From Rhodovulum sp. MB263 (GTDB lineage: Bacteria; Pseudomonadota; Alphaproteobacteria; Rhodobacterales; Rhodobacteraceae), in NCBI RefSeq assembly GCF_002073975.1, contig NZ_CP020384.1:62001-126000 (forward strand): a stretch of DNA of 64,000 nucleotides, in the 5' to 3' direction. Position numbers and translations under genes: made by a program. Of the stretch, positions 27,710 through 36,044 are shown in pieces. The notes beneath the pieces were generated by a model. That model saw nothing but the letters and a program-made list of their open reading frames with translations, searched no databases and was not told the DNA's origin. The first letter of the stretch is position 1; every line of letters begins with the position of its first letter.

Positions 27710-27738
27710 CTTTGTGCTTGCCTTGCCGCGTCTATATA
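27710..27738 (+). promoter_or_regulatory. Possible heat-shock promoter of hslO
   Basis: A TATATA at 27733-27738 (within CTATATAAG) lies 38 bases upstream of the hslO ATG, with a weak CTTTGT 17 bases before it. The CTATATA part resembles alphaproteobacterial RpoH -10 elements; the -35 is poor. Confidence 0.3.
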
Positions 27739-27776
27739 AGGCGGGTATGCCAAGGCCCAGAGCCCAAGGAAACCCC

Positions 27777-28781
27777 ATGTCCATCGGATCGCAGATCGCC
27801 TGGGACGATACCGTCCTGCCATTCCAGCTTGACCGCAGCGATGTTCGCGGACGGGTCGCCCGCCTGGACGGCGTGCTCGACCGCGTGCTGGCGCAACATG
27901 ACTACCCGCCCGCCATCGAGGCGCTGGTGGCCGAGGCCGCCTTGCTGACCGTGCTGATCGGCCAGACCATCAAGCTGCGCTGGAAGCTCAGCCTGCAGGT
28001 GCGCGGCGACGGCCCGGCGCGGCTGATCGCGACGGATTACTACGCGCCCGCCGAAGACGGCGCCCCGGCGCGGATCCGCGCCTATGCCAGTTTCGATCAG
28101 GACCGGCTCGATGCCGGGGCCGATCCGTTCTCGCAGATCGGCCAGGGCTATTTCGCCGTGCTGCTCGACCAGGGGGCGGGGATGGTGCCTTATCAGGGGA
28201 TCACGCCGATTTCCGGGGGCTCGCTTTCGGCCTGCGCAGAGACCTATTTCGCGCAATCCGAACAGCTGCCGACCCGCTTCGCGCTCAGCTTCGGCCGGGC
28301 GATGCTGCCCGGCTCGGGCAAGGACGAGCACTGGCGTGCGGGCGGGGTGATGCTGCAGATGATGCCCAGGGCCTCGATCCCGCAGACCCCCGAGGGCGGC
28401 AGCGGCGACGAGGGGCTGCTGCAGGCCGAGGACATGCTGGAAGGCGATCAGGCCGAGAACTGGAGCCGCGCGAATATCCTGCTCGACACGGTCGAGGAGA
28501 TCGAGCTGGTCGGCCCGCGCGTGCATCCGACCGACCTGCTGGTGCGGCTGTTCCACGAGGAGCGGCCCCGCGTCTTCGACCCGCAGCGGGTGCAGTTCGG
28601 CTGCACCTGTTCCGAGGACCGGGTGCGGCAGAGCCTGTCGATCTATTCGGCCAAGGATATCGGCCACATGACCACGCCCGAGGGCATCGTCACCGCCGAT
28701 TGCCAGTTCTGCGGTGCGCATTACGAACTCGACCCGTCGACGCTCGGTTTCGAGGCCGGGAAGGATCCCGATGCCGAATGA
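27777..28781 (+). CDS. hslO: Redox-regulated chaperone Hsp33
   Basis: Hsp33 is a zinc-locked chaperone activated by oxidation and heat. The ATG at 27777 gives 334 residues starting MSIGSQIAWDDTVLPFQLDR. The zinc cysteines appear near the C-terminus as FGCTCSEDRV and CQFCGAH, the C-x-C and C-x2-C pattern required for redox sensing. PISGGSLSACAETYFAQSEQ is also conserved. A frame extension upstream of 27777 is not family-like. The Nudix gene that follows overlaps it by 11 bases. Confidence 0.93.
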   Translation: MSIGSQIAWDDTVLPFQLDRSDVRGRVARLDGVLDRVLAQHDYPPAIEALVAEAALLTVLIGQTIKLRWKLSLQVRGDGPARLIATDYYAPAEDGAPARIRAYASFDQDRLDAGADPFSQIGQGYFAVLLDQGAGMVPYQGITPISGGSLSACAETYFAQSEQLPTRFALSFGRAMLPGSGKDEHWRAGGVMLQMMPRASIPQTPEGGSGDEGLLQAEDMLEGDQAENWSRANILLDTVEEIELVGPRVHPTDLLVRLFHEERPRVFDPQRVQFGCTCSEDRVRQSLSIYSAKDIGHMTTPEGIVTADCQFCGAHYELDPSTLGFEAGKDPDAE

Positions 28782-29367
28782 TCCGCTTGGCGGGCTCGCC
28801 GCGGCGCTGGCCCGGCCGGGAGGCGAGACCTCGGATCATGACCTGAACCCCGGTTTCGTCCTGCCCGAGGGCCGGGTGTTGCGCCCGGCAGCGGTGCTGG
28901 TGGCGTTCTGGCCCGCACCGGACGGGTCGCGGCTGGTGCTGACCAAGCGCTCGTCCCGGCTCAAGCATCATCCCGGCCAGATCGCCTTCCCCGGCGGCAA
29001 GCTCGAGCCGGGTGAGGATGCACCCCGGGCGGCGCTTCGCGAGGCCCGCGAAGAGATCGGCCTGCCCGAGGCAAGCGTCGATATCCTTGGCACGATGCCG
29101 CCGCACGAGACCGTGACAGGCTTTACCGTGACCCCGGTTCTGGGCCGGATCGCCGAGGATTTCCCGCGTATCCCCGAGGCGGGCGAGGTCGACGAGGTGT
29201 TCGACGTGCCTTTCGCGCATGTCAGCGACCCGGCCCGCTTCTCGATCCAGTACCGGATGTGGCGCGGCCAGCGGCGCTATTACTACACCGTGCCCTACGG
29301 CCCCTATTACATCTGGGGCGCGACCGCGCGCATCCTGCGCGCCCTGGCCGAGCGGGTCTCGGCGTGA
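28771..29367 (+). CDS. CoA pyrophosphatase-type Nudix hydrolase
   Basis: The 198-residue protein contains the NuCoA signature LTKRSSRLKHHPGQIAFPGG directly before the Nudix box (GKLEPGEDAPRAALREAREE), which identifies the NudL/PCD1 group that cleaves CoA or oxidised CoA to phosphopantetheine and adenosine 3',5'-bisphosphate. It overlaps hslO by 11 bases and the CCA-adding enzyme by 4 (GTGA), so the three form one operon. The start ATG at 28771 was chosen because codons upstream of it are inside hslO and not family-like. Confidence 0.9.
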   Translation: MPNDPLGGLAAALARPGGETSDHDLNPGFVLPEGRVLRPAAVLVAFWPAPDGSRLVLTKRSSRLKHHPGQIAFPGGKLEPGEDAPRAALREAREEIGLPEASVDILGTMPPHETVTGFTVTPVLGRIAEDFPRIPEAGEVDEVFDVPFAHVSDPARFSIQYRMWRGQRRYYYTVPYGPYYIWGATARILRALAERVSA

Positions 29368-30533
29368 TCCGGGTCTCGGGCGAGGCCTTCTTCGCCGATC
29401 ACACCCAGGCGGTCTGTGCGCTTCTGACCGGGGCCGGATACCGGGCGCTGTTCGTCGGCGGCTGCGTGCGCAACGCGCTGCTCGGTGCGGCCGTGAGCGA
29501 TATCGACATCGCCACCGATGCCCGCCCCGGGACGGTGATGGACCTGGCCAGGGCGGCCGGGCTGAAGGCGGTGCCGACGGGGTTCGAGCATGGCACGGTG
29601 ACGGTTATCGCCGGGCAGGTGCCGCATGAGGTGACGACCTTCCGCCGCGACGTCGAGACCTTCGGGCGCCGGGCGGTGGTGGCCTTTGCCGACAGCCCCG
29701 AGGAAGACGCCCATCGCCGCGACTTCACCATGAACGCGCTTTACGCCACGCCTGCGGGCGAGGTGCTGGACCCGCTGGGCGGCATGGCCGATCTGCGGGC
29801 GCGGCGGCTGCGCTTCATCGACGATGCCGATGCCCGCATCCGCGAGGATTATCTGCGGATCCTGCGCTTCTTCCGGTTCCATGCCTGGTATGGCGATCCG
29901 TCGAATGGGCTCGACGCCGAGGGGCTGGCGGCCTGTGCTGCGAATTCGGCCGGAATAGAGACGCTTTCGCGCGAAAGGCTGGGCGCCGAGCTGAAGAAGC
30001 TTCTGGCTGCGCCCGATCCCGGGCCCAGCATTGCGGCGATGGCCGCAGCGGGCGTTCTGGCGCGAAGCCTTCCGGGCGCCGATCCGCGGGCGCTGCCGGT
30101 CATGATCCATCTCGAAGCCGGGCTGGGGCTTGGCCCCGATCCGATCCGGCGGCTGGCGGCGCTGGGCGGCGAGGACGTGGCCGGGCGGTTGCGGCTTGGC
30201 AAGGCCGAGGCCAGGCGGCTCGGGCGGCTCGCCGAGGGGGCTGCGGCGGGCGAGGGGCCGGCGGTTCTGGCCTATCGGATCGGGTCCGAGGCTGCGCGGG
30301 ACGCGGTCCTGCTGCGCGCGGCATCGCTGGGAACGGAACTGCCGCCGGGGCTCGGGGACGAGATCGCGCGCGGCGCCCAGGCCCGCTTTCCGGTCGCGGC
30401 CGCGGATCTGATGCCGCGGGTGTCCGGCCCCGCGCTGGGACAGATGCTGAAGCGGCTCGAGGCGGAGTGGATCGCGTCGGATTTCCGGCTGGATCGCGCC
30501 GCGCTGATCGCCTCGGCCGGGCGCGGCGACTAG
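29364..30533 (+). CDS. cca: CCA-adding tRNA nucleotidyltransferase (poly(A) polymerase family)
   Basis: This enzyme adds or repairs the CCA end of tRNAs. The GTG at 29364 gives 389 residues. The nucleotidyltransferase head has GYRALFVGGCVRNALLG and the metal-binding D-x-D in AVSDIDIATDARPG, then FRRDVETFGRR and HRRDFTMNALYAT, the class II signature order. The C-terminal 200 residues are helical and alanine-rich. The start overlaps the previous gene in a GTGA junction, and a hairpin follows 2 bases after the stop. Confidence 0.92.
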   Translation: MIRVSGEAFFADHTQAVCALLTGAGYRALFVGGCVRNALLGAAVSDIDIATDARPGTVMDLARAAGLKAVPTGFEHGTVTVIAGQVPHEVTTFRRDVETFGRRAVVAFADSPEEDAHRRDFTMNALYATPAGEVLDPLGGMADLRARRLRFIDDADARIREDYLRILRFFRFHAWYGDPSNGLDAEGLAACAANSAGIETLSRERLGAELKKLLAAPDPGPSIAAMAAAGVLARSLPGADPRALPVMIHLEAGLGLGPDPIRRLAALGGEDVAGRLRLGKAEARRLGRLAEGAAAGEGPAVLAYRIGSEAARDAVLLRAASLGTELPPGLGDEIARGAQARFPVAAADLMPRVSGPALGQMLKRLEAEWIASDFRLDRAALIASAGRGD

Positions 30534-30535
30534 GG

Positions 30536-30555
30536 CCGGGAACATGGTTTCCCGG
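30536..30555 (+). terminator. Stem-loop after the CCA gene
   Basis: CCGGGAA (30536-30542) and TTCCCGG (30549-30555) form a 7-base perfect stem with a 6-base loop. There is no T-run, so termination is uncertain; it may instead cap the mRNA. Confidence 0.35.
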
Positions 30556-30604
30556 GAGCGGGGGCGAGGATAGAGTGCGGCGAGTTTCCGCAAGGCTTGA
30601 TCCC

Positions 30605-32446
30605 ATGTTCCGGTATTTCGAAAACCTGATCGATCCCTATGCGCCCCATGCGCAGACGGACACGCCGCCCAACCGGCTATGGCCGTTCCTGGCGACCTAT
30701 ATGCGGCCCTTCCGCAAGATCTTCGCGGTGGCCGCGGTTCTGTCGCTGCTGAGCGCCTTCGTCGAGATCTGGCTGATCGATGTGATGGGGCGGCTGGTCG
30801 ACATGCTGTCTTCGGGCGCGCCCGAGCAGGTCTGGCACGAGCATGGCGCGGCGCTGATCGGTCTGGCGCTGTTCATCCTGATCCTCCGGCCTCTGATACA
30901 GGCTCTGGACGCGGCGGTGCTGAACAACGCGATCATGCCGAATTTCGGCGCGCTGATCCGCTGGCGGGCGCATTCCCATGTGTTGCGCCAGTCGGTCGGC
31001 TGGTTCGAGAACGATTTTGCCGGCCGCATCGCCAACAGGCAGATGCAGACCCCGCCCGCGGCGGGCGAGGCGGTGTTCCAGATCTTCGATGCGATTGCCT
31101 ATGCACTGGCATATTTCGGCGGCGCGCTGGTGCTGCTGGGTCAGGCCGATCTCCGGCTGATGCTGCCCCTGCTGATCTGGCTGGGGCTTTACGCGGCGCT
31201 GGTGCGCTGGACCATGAAGAATGTCGGAGTGGCCTCGAAGGCCGCCTCGGATGCAAGAAGCACCCTGACCGGGCGGGTGGTCGATGCCTATACCAACATC
31301 CATTCGGTCAAGATGTTTGCCCATCACGACCGCGAACTGACCTATGCCCGCGAGGCGATCGAAGGGCTGCGCAAGGCCTTCGGGGCCGAGATGCGGATCA
31401 TCACCACCATGGATGTGGCGCTGGTGGTGCTGAACGGGCTTCTGATCGTCGGGGTCGTCGGCTGGGCCATCGCGCTCTGGATGCAGGGGCAGGCCAGCGT
31501 CGGCGTGGTGGCGGCGGCGACGGCTCTGACGCTCCGGCTGAACTCGATGACCGGCTGGATCATGTGGGCGATGTCGAGCTTCTTCCGCTCGCTCGGTGTC
31601 GTTGCCGAGGGGATGGAGACCATCGCCCAACCGATCGCGCTGGTCGACGCCCCCGACGCGACCGATCTGGAATTCCGCCAGGGACGGGTCGAGTTCCGGT
31701 CTCTGACCCATCATTACGGGCGCGGCACGGGCGGGCTCGACGGGATCGACCTGGCCCTGAGGCCGGGCGAGAAGGTCGGACTTGTGGGCCGCTCGGGGGC
31801 CGGGAAAACGACCCTCGTCAAGCTGCTTTTGCGGTTCTACGATTCCGAGGGCGGGCAGATCCTGATCGATGGTCAGGACATTGCCCGCGTCACCCAGGAA
31901 AGCCTGCGCCGGCAGATCGGCATGGTCGGTCAGGATGCCAGCCTGATGCATCGTTCGGTGCGCGAGAACATCCTCTATGGCCGTCCCGAGGCCGGCGAGG
32001 AAGAGATGATCGCGGCGGCGAAACGGGCCGAGGCGCATGAGTTCATCCTCGATCTGAAGGATCCGGAGGGGCGCCGAGGCTATGACGCCCATGTCGGCGA
32101 GCGGGGCGTCAAGCTTTCGGGCGGCCAGCGGCAGCGGGTGGCGCTGGCCCGGGCGATCCTGAAGGACGCGCCGATCCTGGTGCTGGACGAGGCGACCTCC
32201 GCGCTCGATTCCGAGGTCGAGGCGGTGATCCAGGAGACGCTTTACCGGGTGATGGAGGGCAAGACCGTGATCGCCATCGCCCACCGGCTGTCGACCATCG
32301 CCCATATGGACCGGATCGTGGTGTTGGAGGACGGCCGCATCGCCGAGGATGGCAGCCATTCCGAGTTGCTGGCGAAAGACGGGCTTTACGCGCGGTTCTG
32401 GGCGCGGCAATCGGGGGGCTTCATCGGCACGGAGGCGGCGGAATGA
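30605..32446 (+). CDS. ABC transporter, fused membrane and ATP-binding domains (exporter type)
   Basis: The 613-residue protein is a half-size exporter of the MsbA/HlyB architecture. A membrane domain with about six helices spans residues 30-325. The ATP-binding domain follows, with Walker A GRSGAGKTTLVKLL, signature LSGGQRQRVALARAIL, Walker B ILVLDEATSALDS and the IAHRLSTI histidine switch. The ATG at 30605 was chosen; a more upstream in-frame ATG lies inside the cca gene. It would work as a homodimer. The substrate is not indicated by the sequence or the neighbours. It overlaps the methyltransferase gene by 4 bases. Confidence 0.92.
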   Translation: MFRYFENLIDPYAPHAQTDTPPNRLWPFLATYMRPFRKIFAVAAVLSLLSAFVEIWLIDVMGRLVDMLSSGAPEQVWHEHGAALIGLALFILILRPLIQALDAAVLNNAIMPNFGALIRWRAHSHVLRQSVGWFENDFAGRIANRQMQTPPAAGEAVFQIFDAIAYALAYFGGALVLLGQADLRLMLPLLIWLGLYAALVRWTMKNVGVASKAASDARSTLTGRVVDAYTNIHSVKMFAHHDRELTYAREAIEGLRKAFGAEMRIITTMDVALVVLNGLLIVGVVGWAIALWMQGQASVGVVAAATALTLRLNSMTGWIMWAMSSFFRSLGVVAEGMETIAQPIALVDAPDATDLEFRQGRVEFRSLTHHYGRGTGGLDGIDLALRPGEKVGLVGRSGAGKTTLVKLLLRFYDSEGGQILIDGQDIARVTQESLRRQIGMVGQDASLMHRSVRENILYGRPEAGEEEMIAAAKRAEAHEFILDLKDPEGRRGYDAHVGERGVKLSGGQRQRVALARAILKDAPILVLDEATSALDSEVEAVIQETLYRVMEGKTVIAIAHRLSTIAHMDRIVVLEDGRIAEDGSHSELLAKDGLYARFWARQSGGFIGTEAAE

Positions 32447-33654
32447 GTCATCTGGTGGAACGGCTGTCGCTGCGCGGCGAGGGGCTGACGGCGGACGGTC
32501 TGACCGTGGCACTGGCTCTGCCCGGCGAAGAGATCGAGGGCGTGCCCGAGGATGGCCGCATCGCCCGGCCGCGGATCGTGACGCCGGTGGCCGAGCGGGT
32601 GCGGCCGCCCTGCCGCCATTTCGCCTCCTGCGGCGGCTGCGCGCTGCAGCACGGCTCGGACGCCTTCGTGGCGGGCTGGAAGACGCAGGTGGTCGACCGG
32701 GCGCTGGCCGGGCAGGGGCTCGAGGCGCCGCTGCGGCCGATCCTGACCTCGCCCCCCGCCAGCCGCCGCCGTGCGGTGCTGGCCGGGAGGCGGACCAGGA
32801 AGGGCGCGCTGGTCGGCTTTCATGCCCGCGCCTCGGAGGTGCTGGTCGAGATCCCCGACTGTCGTCTGCTGCATTCCGACCTGATGGCGGCTTTCCCTGC
32901 CTGCGAGGCCGCGACCGTCCTGGGTGCCTCGCGCAAGGGCGCGCTGGTGATCGCGCTGACCCGTTCGGAAGACGGGGTCGACATGGCGGTGACCGATGCA
33001 AAGCCGCTCGATACCGCGCTCCGGATGGATCTGGCGGCGCTTGCCGAGACCCATGATCTGGCGCGGCTGAGTTGGAACGGCGAGCAGCTGGCCGAGCGGC
33101 GGCCGCCGCGGCAGGCGATGGGGCGCGCCCATGTGGTGCCGCCCGCGGGCGCCTTCCTGCAGGCGACCGAGGCCGGGCAGGCGGCCTTGACGCAGGCGGT
33201 CGGCGCGGCGCTGGGCCAGGTGCGGTCGGTGGCCGATCTGTTCGCGGGCTGCGGCACCTTCGCGCTGCCGCTGGCCGCCACCGCCGAGGTCCATGCGGTC
33301 GAGGGATCGGCGCCGATGCTGGCCGCGCTCGACCGTGGCTGGCGCGGCACGCCGGGGCTGAAACGGGTGACGACCGAGGTCCGCGACCTCTTCCGCCGCC
33401 CGCTTCTGGCCTCCGAGCTGTCCCGGTTCGAGGCGGTGGCGATCGACCCGCCGCGCGCGGGGGCCGAGGCGCAATGCACCGAGATCGCCGGGTCGGATCT
33501 GGCCCGTGTGGCGATGGTGTCGTGCAATCCGGTGACTTTCGCCCGCGATGCGAAAAGGCTCTGTTCCAGCGGATTCCGGATCGACTGGGTGCAGCCGGTC
33601 GATCAGTTCCGCTGGTCGGGCCATGTCGAGCTGGTGGCGCAGTTCTCGCGCTGA
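32443..33654 (+). CDS. RlmD-like 23S rRNA (uracil-5)-methyltransferase
   Basis: The 403-residue protein has the RumA/RlmD family order: an N-terminal iron-sulfur motif CRHFASCGGCALQH (residues 57-70), a SAM domain with DLFAGCGTFALPLAA, the motif IV AIDPPRAGAE, and the catalytic cysteine in VSCNPVTFARD. This is a uridine C5 methyltransferase for large-subunit rRNA, most likely at a position like U1939. It overlaps the ABC transporter gene by 4 bases, which implies translational coupling without a known functional link. Confidence 0.9.
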   Translation: MSHLVERLSLRGEGLTADGLTVALALPGEEIEGVPEDGRIARPRIVTPVAERVRPPCRHFASCGGCALQHGSDAFVAGWKTQVVDRALAGQGLEAPLRPILTSPPASRRRAVLAGRRTRKGALVGFHARASEVLVEIPDCRLLHSDLMAAFPACEAATVLGASRKGALVIALTRSEDGVDMAVTDAKPLDTALRMDLAALAETHDLARLSWNGEQLAERRPPRQAMGRAHVVPPAGAFLQATEAGQAALTQAVGAALGQVRSVADLFAGCGTFALPLAATAEVHAVEGSAPMLAALDRGWRGTPGLKRVTTEVRDLFRRPLLASELSRFEAVAIDPPRAGAEAQCTEIAGSDLARVAMVSCNPVTFARDAKRLCSSGFRIDWVQPVDQFRWSGHVELVAQFSR

Positions 33655-33722
33655 ACCGGCTTTCTGAGCGCGGACGTATCGGCTAGACTATGCCAAAACA
33701 CCAAGGGCGCGAGCAGACCCAC

Positions 33723-34217
33723 ATGATCGACCGACGCGCGTTTCTGACGCTGACCGCCATGGCGGCCCTTGCGGGCTGCAGTTCGAAATTCAAGACCTAT
33801 GACGGCCCCGAGGTCACCCGTGTCGTGGTGATGAAGGGCCAGCGGATGATGTACCTGCTGCATCACGATCAGGTGCTCAAGGCCTATCCGATTTCGCTGG
33901 GATATGCGCCCGCGGGACCGAAACAGGTCGAGGGAGACGGCAAGACGCCCGAGGGGCGCTATCACATCGACCGCCGGAACCCCAACAGCCGGTATCACCT
34001 GTCGGTCGGGATCGACTACCCGAACGAGGCCGATATCGAGACCGCGAAGGCGCTGGGCATGAAACCCGGCGGCGATATCTTCATCCATGGCCGGGCGAAG
34101 GAAAACCGCCGCCGCAAGGATGACTGGACGGCGGGCTGCATCGCCGTGAGCGACAGCGAGATGGAAGACATCTATGCGATGGTGCGCGACGGGACGGTGA
34201 TCGACATCTTCCCGTGA
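33723..34217 (+). CDS. L,D-transpeptidase family lipoprotein (YkuD domain)
   Basis: The 164-residue protein begins MIDRRAFLTLTAMAALAGCS, an export signal with a lipobox LAGC (cysteine about residue 19), so it is probably anchored at a membrane. The YkuD domain has the catalytic block GGDIFIHGRAK and, after about 14 residues, DWTAGCIAVSD, with the nucleophile cysteine. The residue after GCI, usually arginine in classical enzymes, is alanine; this is common in the YafK-like subgroup. It may cut or cross-link peptidoglycan, or link lipoprotein. It is convergent with a CAP-domain lipoprotein over a long inverted repeat. Confidence 0.88.
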   Translation: MIDRRAFLTLTAMAALAGCSSKFKTYDGPEVTRVVVMKGQRMMYLLHHDQVLKAYPISLGYAPAGPKQVEGDGKTPEGRYHIDRRNPNSRYHLSVGIDYPNEADIETAKALGMKPGGDIFIHGRAKENRRRKDDWTAGCIAVSDSEMEDIYAMVRDGTVIDIFP

Positions 34218-34285
34218 TCGCGGCGCCGGGACGGCGGGATGAAGGCGGCGGGGCCGTCTCCGCCCCGCCTCGGGACGCCGCGATC
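34216..34285. terminator. Long inverted repeat between convergent genes
   Basis: GATCGCGGCG (34216-34225) and CGCCGCGATC (34276-34285) form 10-base arms around about 50 GC-rich bases that can fold further (GGCGGGG with CCCCGCC). It occupies the whole gap between two convergent genes and overlaps both stop codons, as a two-way transcription barrier would. No T-run is present. Confidence 0.5.
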
Positions 34286-34820
34286 AGGCGTCGGACCCGG
34301 CTGCCTCGCGCTTGCCGGTGACCAGCGTCCACCAGATCTTGCCGTTCATTTCCTGATAGAAGGCGAAGCCCAGATCGGTCGCCTGCGGATCGAGGATGAT
34401 GTTCCGGGTATCGGATTCCTCCATCCAGGCGGCCAGCGTCTCGAGCTCGGTCTCGTAGGTTTCCGAGATGTCCTCGCCACGCAGCTGGCCCGGATAGCCC
34501 GCCCGCGCCACGCGTTCGAGCGGCGAGGACCCGTCCGAGCCGAAATGCCAGGGCCGGTTCTGCACCGACATGTCGCGCGAATGGGTGGCCGCGGCCGCGT
34601 TCAGCCGGGAATCGAGTTCAAGCGGCGCGATCCCGCGCGCCTGGCGCAGCGCGTTGATCGAGTCGAGCATCCGGTACTGGATCTTGCCCTGGTCGGTGCG
34701 CGAGATCCGGTAGACCTGCGGCAGAGGCTTTCCATCCGGTCCGATCCGGACCTCGTTTCCGGTCGTGCAGGCAGAGAGCGCTAAGAGAACGGCCACAAGG
34801 CCCAGAGCCGATCGTATCAT
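34284..34820 (-). CDS. CAP/SCP-domain lipoprotein
   Basis: The 178-residue protein starts MIRSALGLVAVLLALSACTT, a lipoprotein signal (LSAC, cysteine at about residue 18). The mature part has the CAP features: LDSINALRQARGIAPLELDS, LNAAAATHSRDMSVQNR and GEDISETYE, then a conserved NIILDPQATDLGFAF. CAP proteins in bacteria are secreted and often bind small lipids or act near the wall; their exact role here is unknown. It sits between two L,D-transpeptidases, which suggests a cell-envelope role. It is divergent from the second one. Confidence 0.86.
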   Translation of the reverse strand: MIRSALGLVAVLLALSACTTGNEVRIGPDGKPLPQVYRISRTDQGKIQYRMLDSINALRQARGIAPLELDSRLNAAAATHSRDMSVQNRPWHFGSDGSSPLERVARAGYPGQLRGEDISETYETELETLAAWMEESDTRNIILDPQATDLGFAFYQEMNGKIWWTLVTGKREAAGSDA

Positions 34821-34991
34821 AAGAAAAACCCCAAGAGACGTTCCTTCGGTCTTTAGCGGCTTAGGGGTGTCTGTTCAAACGCTTCGCGCGACGATCCGCC
34901 GGTCTTGACGCCGGATTGAATTGCCCAGACCGGAGCGTGACCTTATGGTCGCACCGGACTGCCAGAAATGACGCGACATGCGGAGCGCAAG

Positions 34992-35579
34992 ATGACGACC
35001 CGTTCGATCCGCGGCCTCACCCGCCGCAACTTCCTTGCCGGGACGGCCCTGGCCGTAACTGCCGGACCGGCCCTGGCCAATACCACCGAGATGGAACCCG
35101 AGCTCACCGACATGGTGCGCCGCAACATCTCGAGCTTCAGGGCCCTCGACTGGCGCCCTTATTTCTCGAGCCTGAACAACGGCGCGATCCTGGTCGACAT
35201 CAAGTCGCGGGCGCTGCATTTCTGGTCCGAGGACGGCACGATCTACAAGCTGTACCCGACCTCGGTGCCGCTGTCCGAGGACCTGACCCGGCTCGGGCGC
35301 ACCAGCGTCGTGCGCAAAGTCGAGGGCCCCAGCTGGCGGCCGACCCCGGCGATGAAGCAGCGCAATCCGGAATGGCCGGACTTCGTGCCGCCGGGCCCGG
35401 AAAACCCTCTGGGAACGCATGCGCTCTATCTGAGCTGGACCTATTACCGGATCCACGGCACCCATGACACCCGCAAGATCGGGCGGCGTTCGTCGAATGG
35501 TTGCATCGGTCTTTTCAACGAGGACATCGCCGAGCTTTTCGGTCTCGCCAAGGTGGGCACTCAGGTGTTGCTAATTTGA
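34992..35579 (+). CDS. Tat-exported L,D-transpeptidase family protein
   Basis: The 195-residue protein has a twin-arginine signal: GLTRRNFLAGTALAVTAGPALA. The YkuD block is near the C-terminus, with YYRIHGTHDTRKIG, then SSNGCIGLFNEDI, giving the histidine and nucleophile cysteine. The position after GCI is glycine where the classical enzymes have arginine, so activity needs testing. The start at 34992 follows GGAG at spacing 6; an upstream ATG at 34968 lacks a ribosome site. This is the second such protein within 1.9 kb. A small hairpin GACATC-CGCC-GATGTC follows at 35581. Confidence 0.86.
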   Translation: MTTRSIRGLTRRNFLAGTALAVTAGPALANTTEMEPELTDMVRRNISSFRALDWRPYFSSLNNGAILVDIKSRALHFWSEDGTIYKLYPTSVPLSEDLTRLGRTSVVRKVEGPSWRPTPAMKQRNPEWPDFVPPGPENPLGTHALYLSWTYYRIHGTHDTRKIGRRSSNGCIGLFNEDIAELFGLAKVGTQVLLI

Positions 35580-35643
35580 CGACATCCGCCGATGTCTTGC
35601 GGCCAAGCCGTTCCGGCCGATTGCTAAAATCCGGGCCCATCCC

Positions 35644-35658
35644 TTAAAGAGTAATTAC
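35644..35658 (+). promoter_or_regulatory. CtrA-like motif
   Basis: TTAA-N7-TTAC matches 7 of 8 positions of the CtrA consensus TTAA-N7-TTAA and lies 57 bases upstream of the small ORF at 35715. One motif of this kind can occur by chance. Confidence 0.25.
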
Positions 35659-35714
35659 ATGTGTAGGATGCCGCGCAGAGAAAAACCACTGCGCTGCTGT
35701 TACAGGAGAGACAG

Positions 35715-35894
35715 ATGAAGAAACTCGCCCTCGCCGCCGCCTTTGCCGCGACCGCCTCGACCGCCTTCGCCGGCGGCTATTCCAAGCCCGTGATCGAGCC
35801 GGAAGTGATCGTCCAAGACACCTCGTCCTCGGCCCAAGGCGTGCTCGTGCCGCTTCTGGCCCTGATCCTCGTCGCCGCTGTCGCGTCGAACTGA
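35715..35894 (+). CDS. Small secreted/membrane peptide (59 residues)
   Basis: A short gene with an excellent ribosome site (AGGAGAGACAG before the ATG at 35715). It encodes MKKLALAAAFAATASTAFAG, a clear signal peptide, then about 20 polar residues (GGYSKPVIEPEVIVQDTSS) and a second hydrophobic tail (VLVPLLALILVAAVASN). If cleaved, the mature product is roughly 40 residues, one tail-anchored segment with a short periplasmic head. A strong terminator follows directly, so it is a free-standing unit. Proteins of this shape occur in Rhodobacterales without known function. Confidence 0.85.
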   Translation: MKKLALAAAFAATASTAFAGGYSKPVIEPEVIVQDTSSSAQGVLVPLLALILVAAVASN

Positions 35895-35920
35895 GATCGA
35901 TCGGTCCGAAAGGACGGGAA

Positions 35921-35952
35921 AAGGCGGTGGCCGCGTGCCACCGCCTTTTTTC
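35921..35952 (+). terminator. Intrinsic terminator of the small peptide gene
   Basis: AAGGCGGTGGC (35921-35931) and GCCACCGCCTT (35937-35947) form an 11-base stem with a 5-base loop, followed by a T-run. This is one of the cleanest terminators in the window; the A's before the left arm may also let it act on the opposite strand. Confidence 0.9.
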
Positions 35953-36044
35953 TTTGCCGATTCCGTTGTTCCTGTCCTTGCCCGCCGTCCCTGTTCGGTC
36001 GCCGGGCATTCGCGTCCTGACCCGGATGCCGGGTCGCGCGGGCC

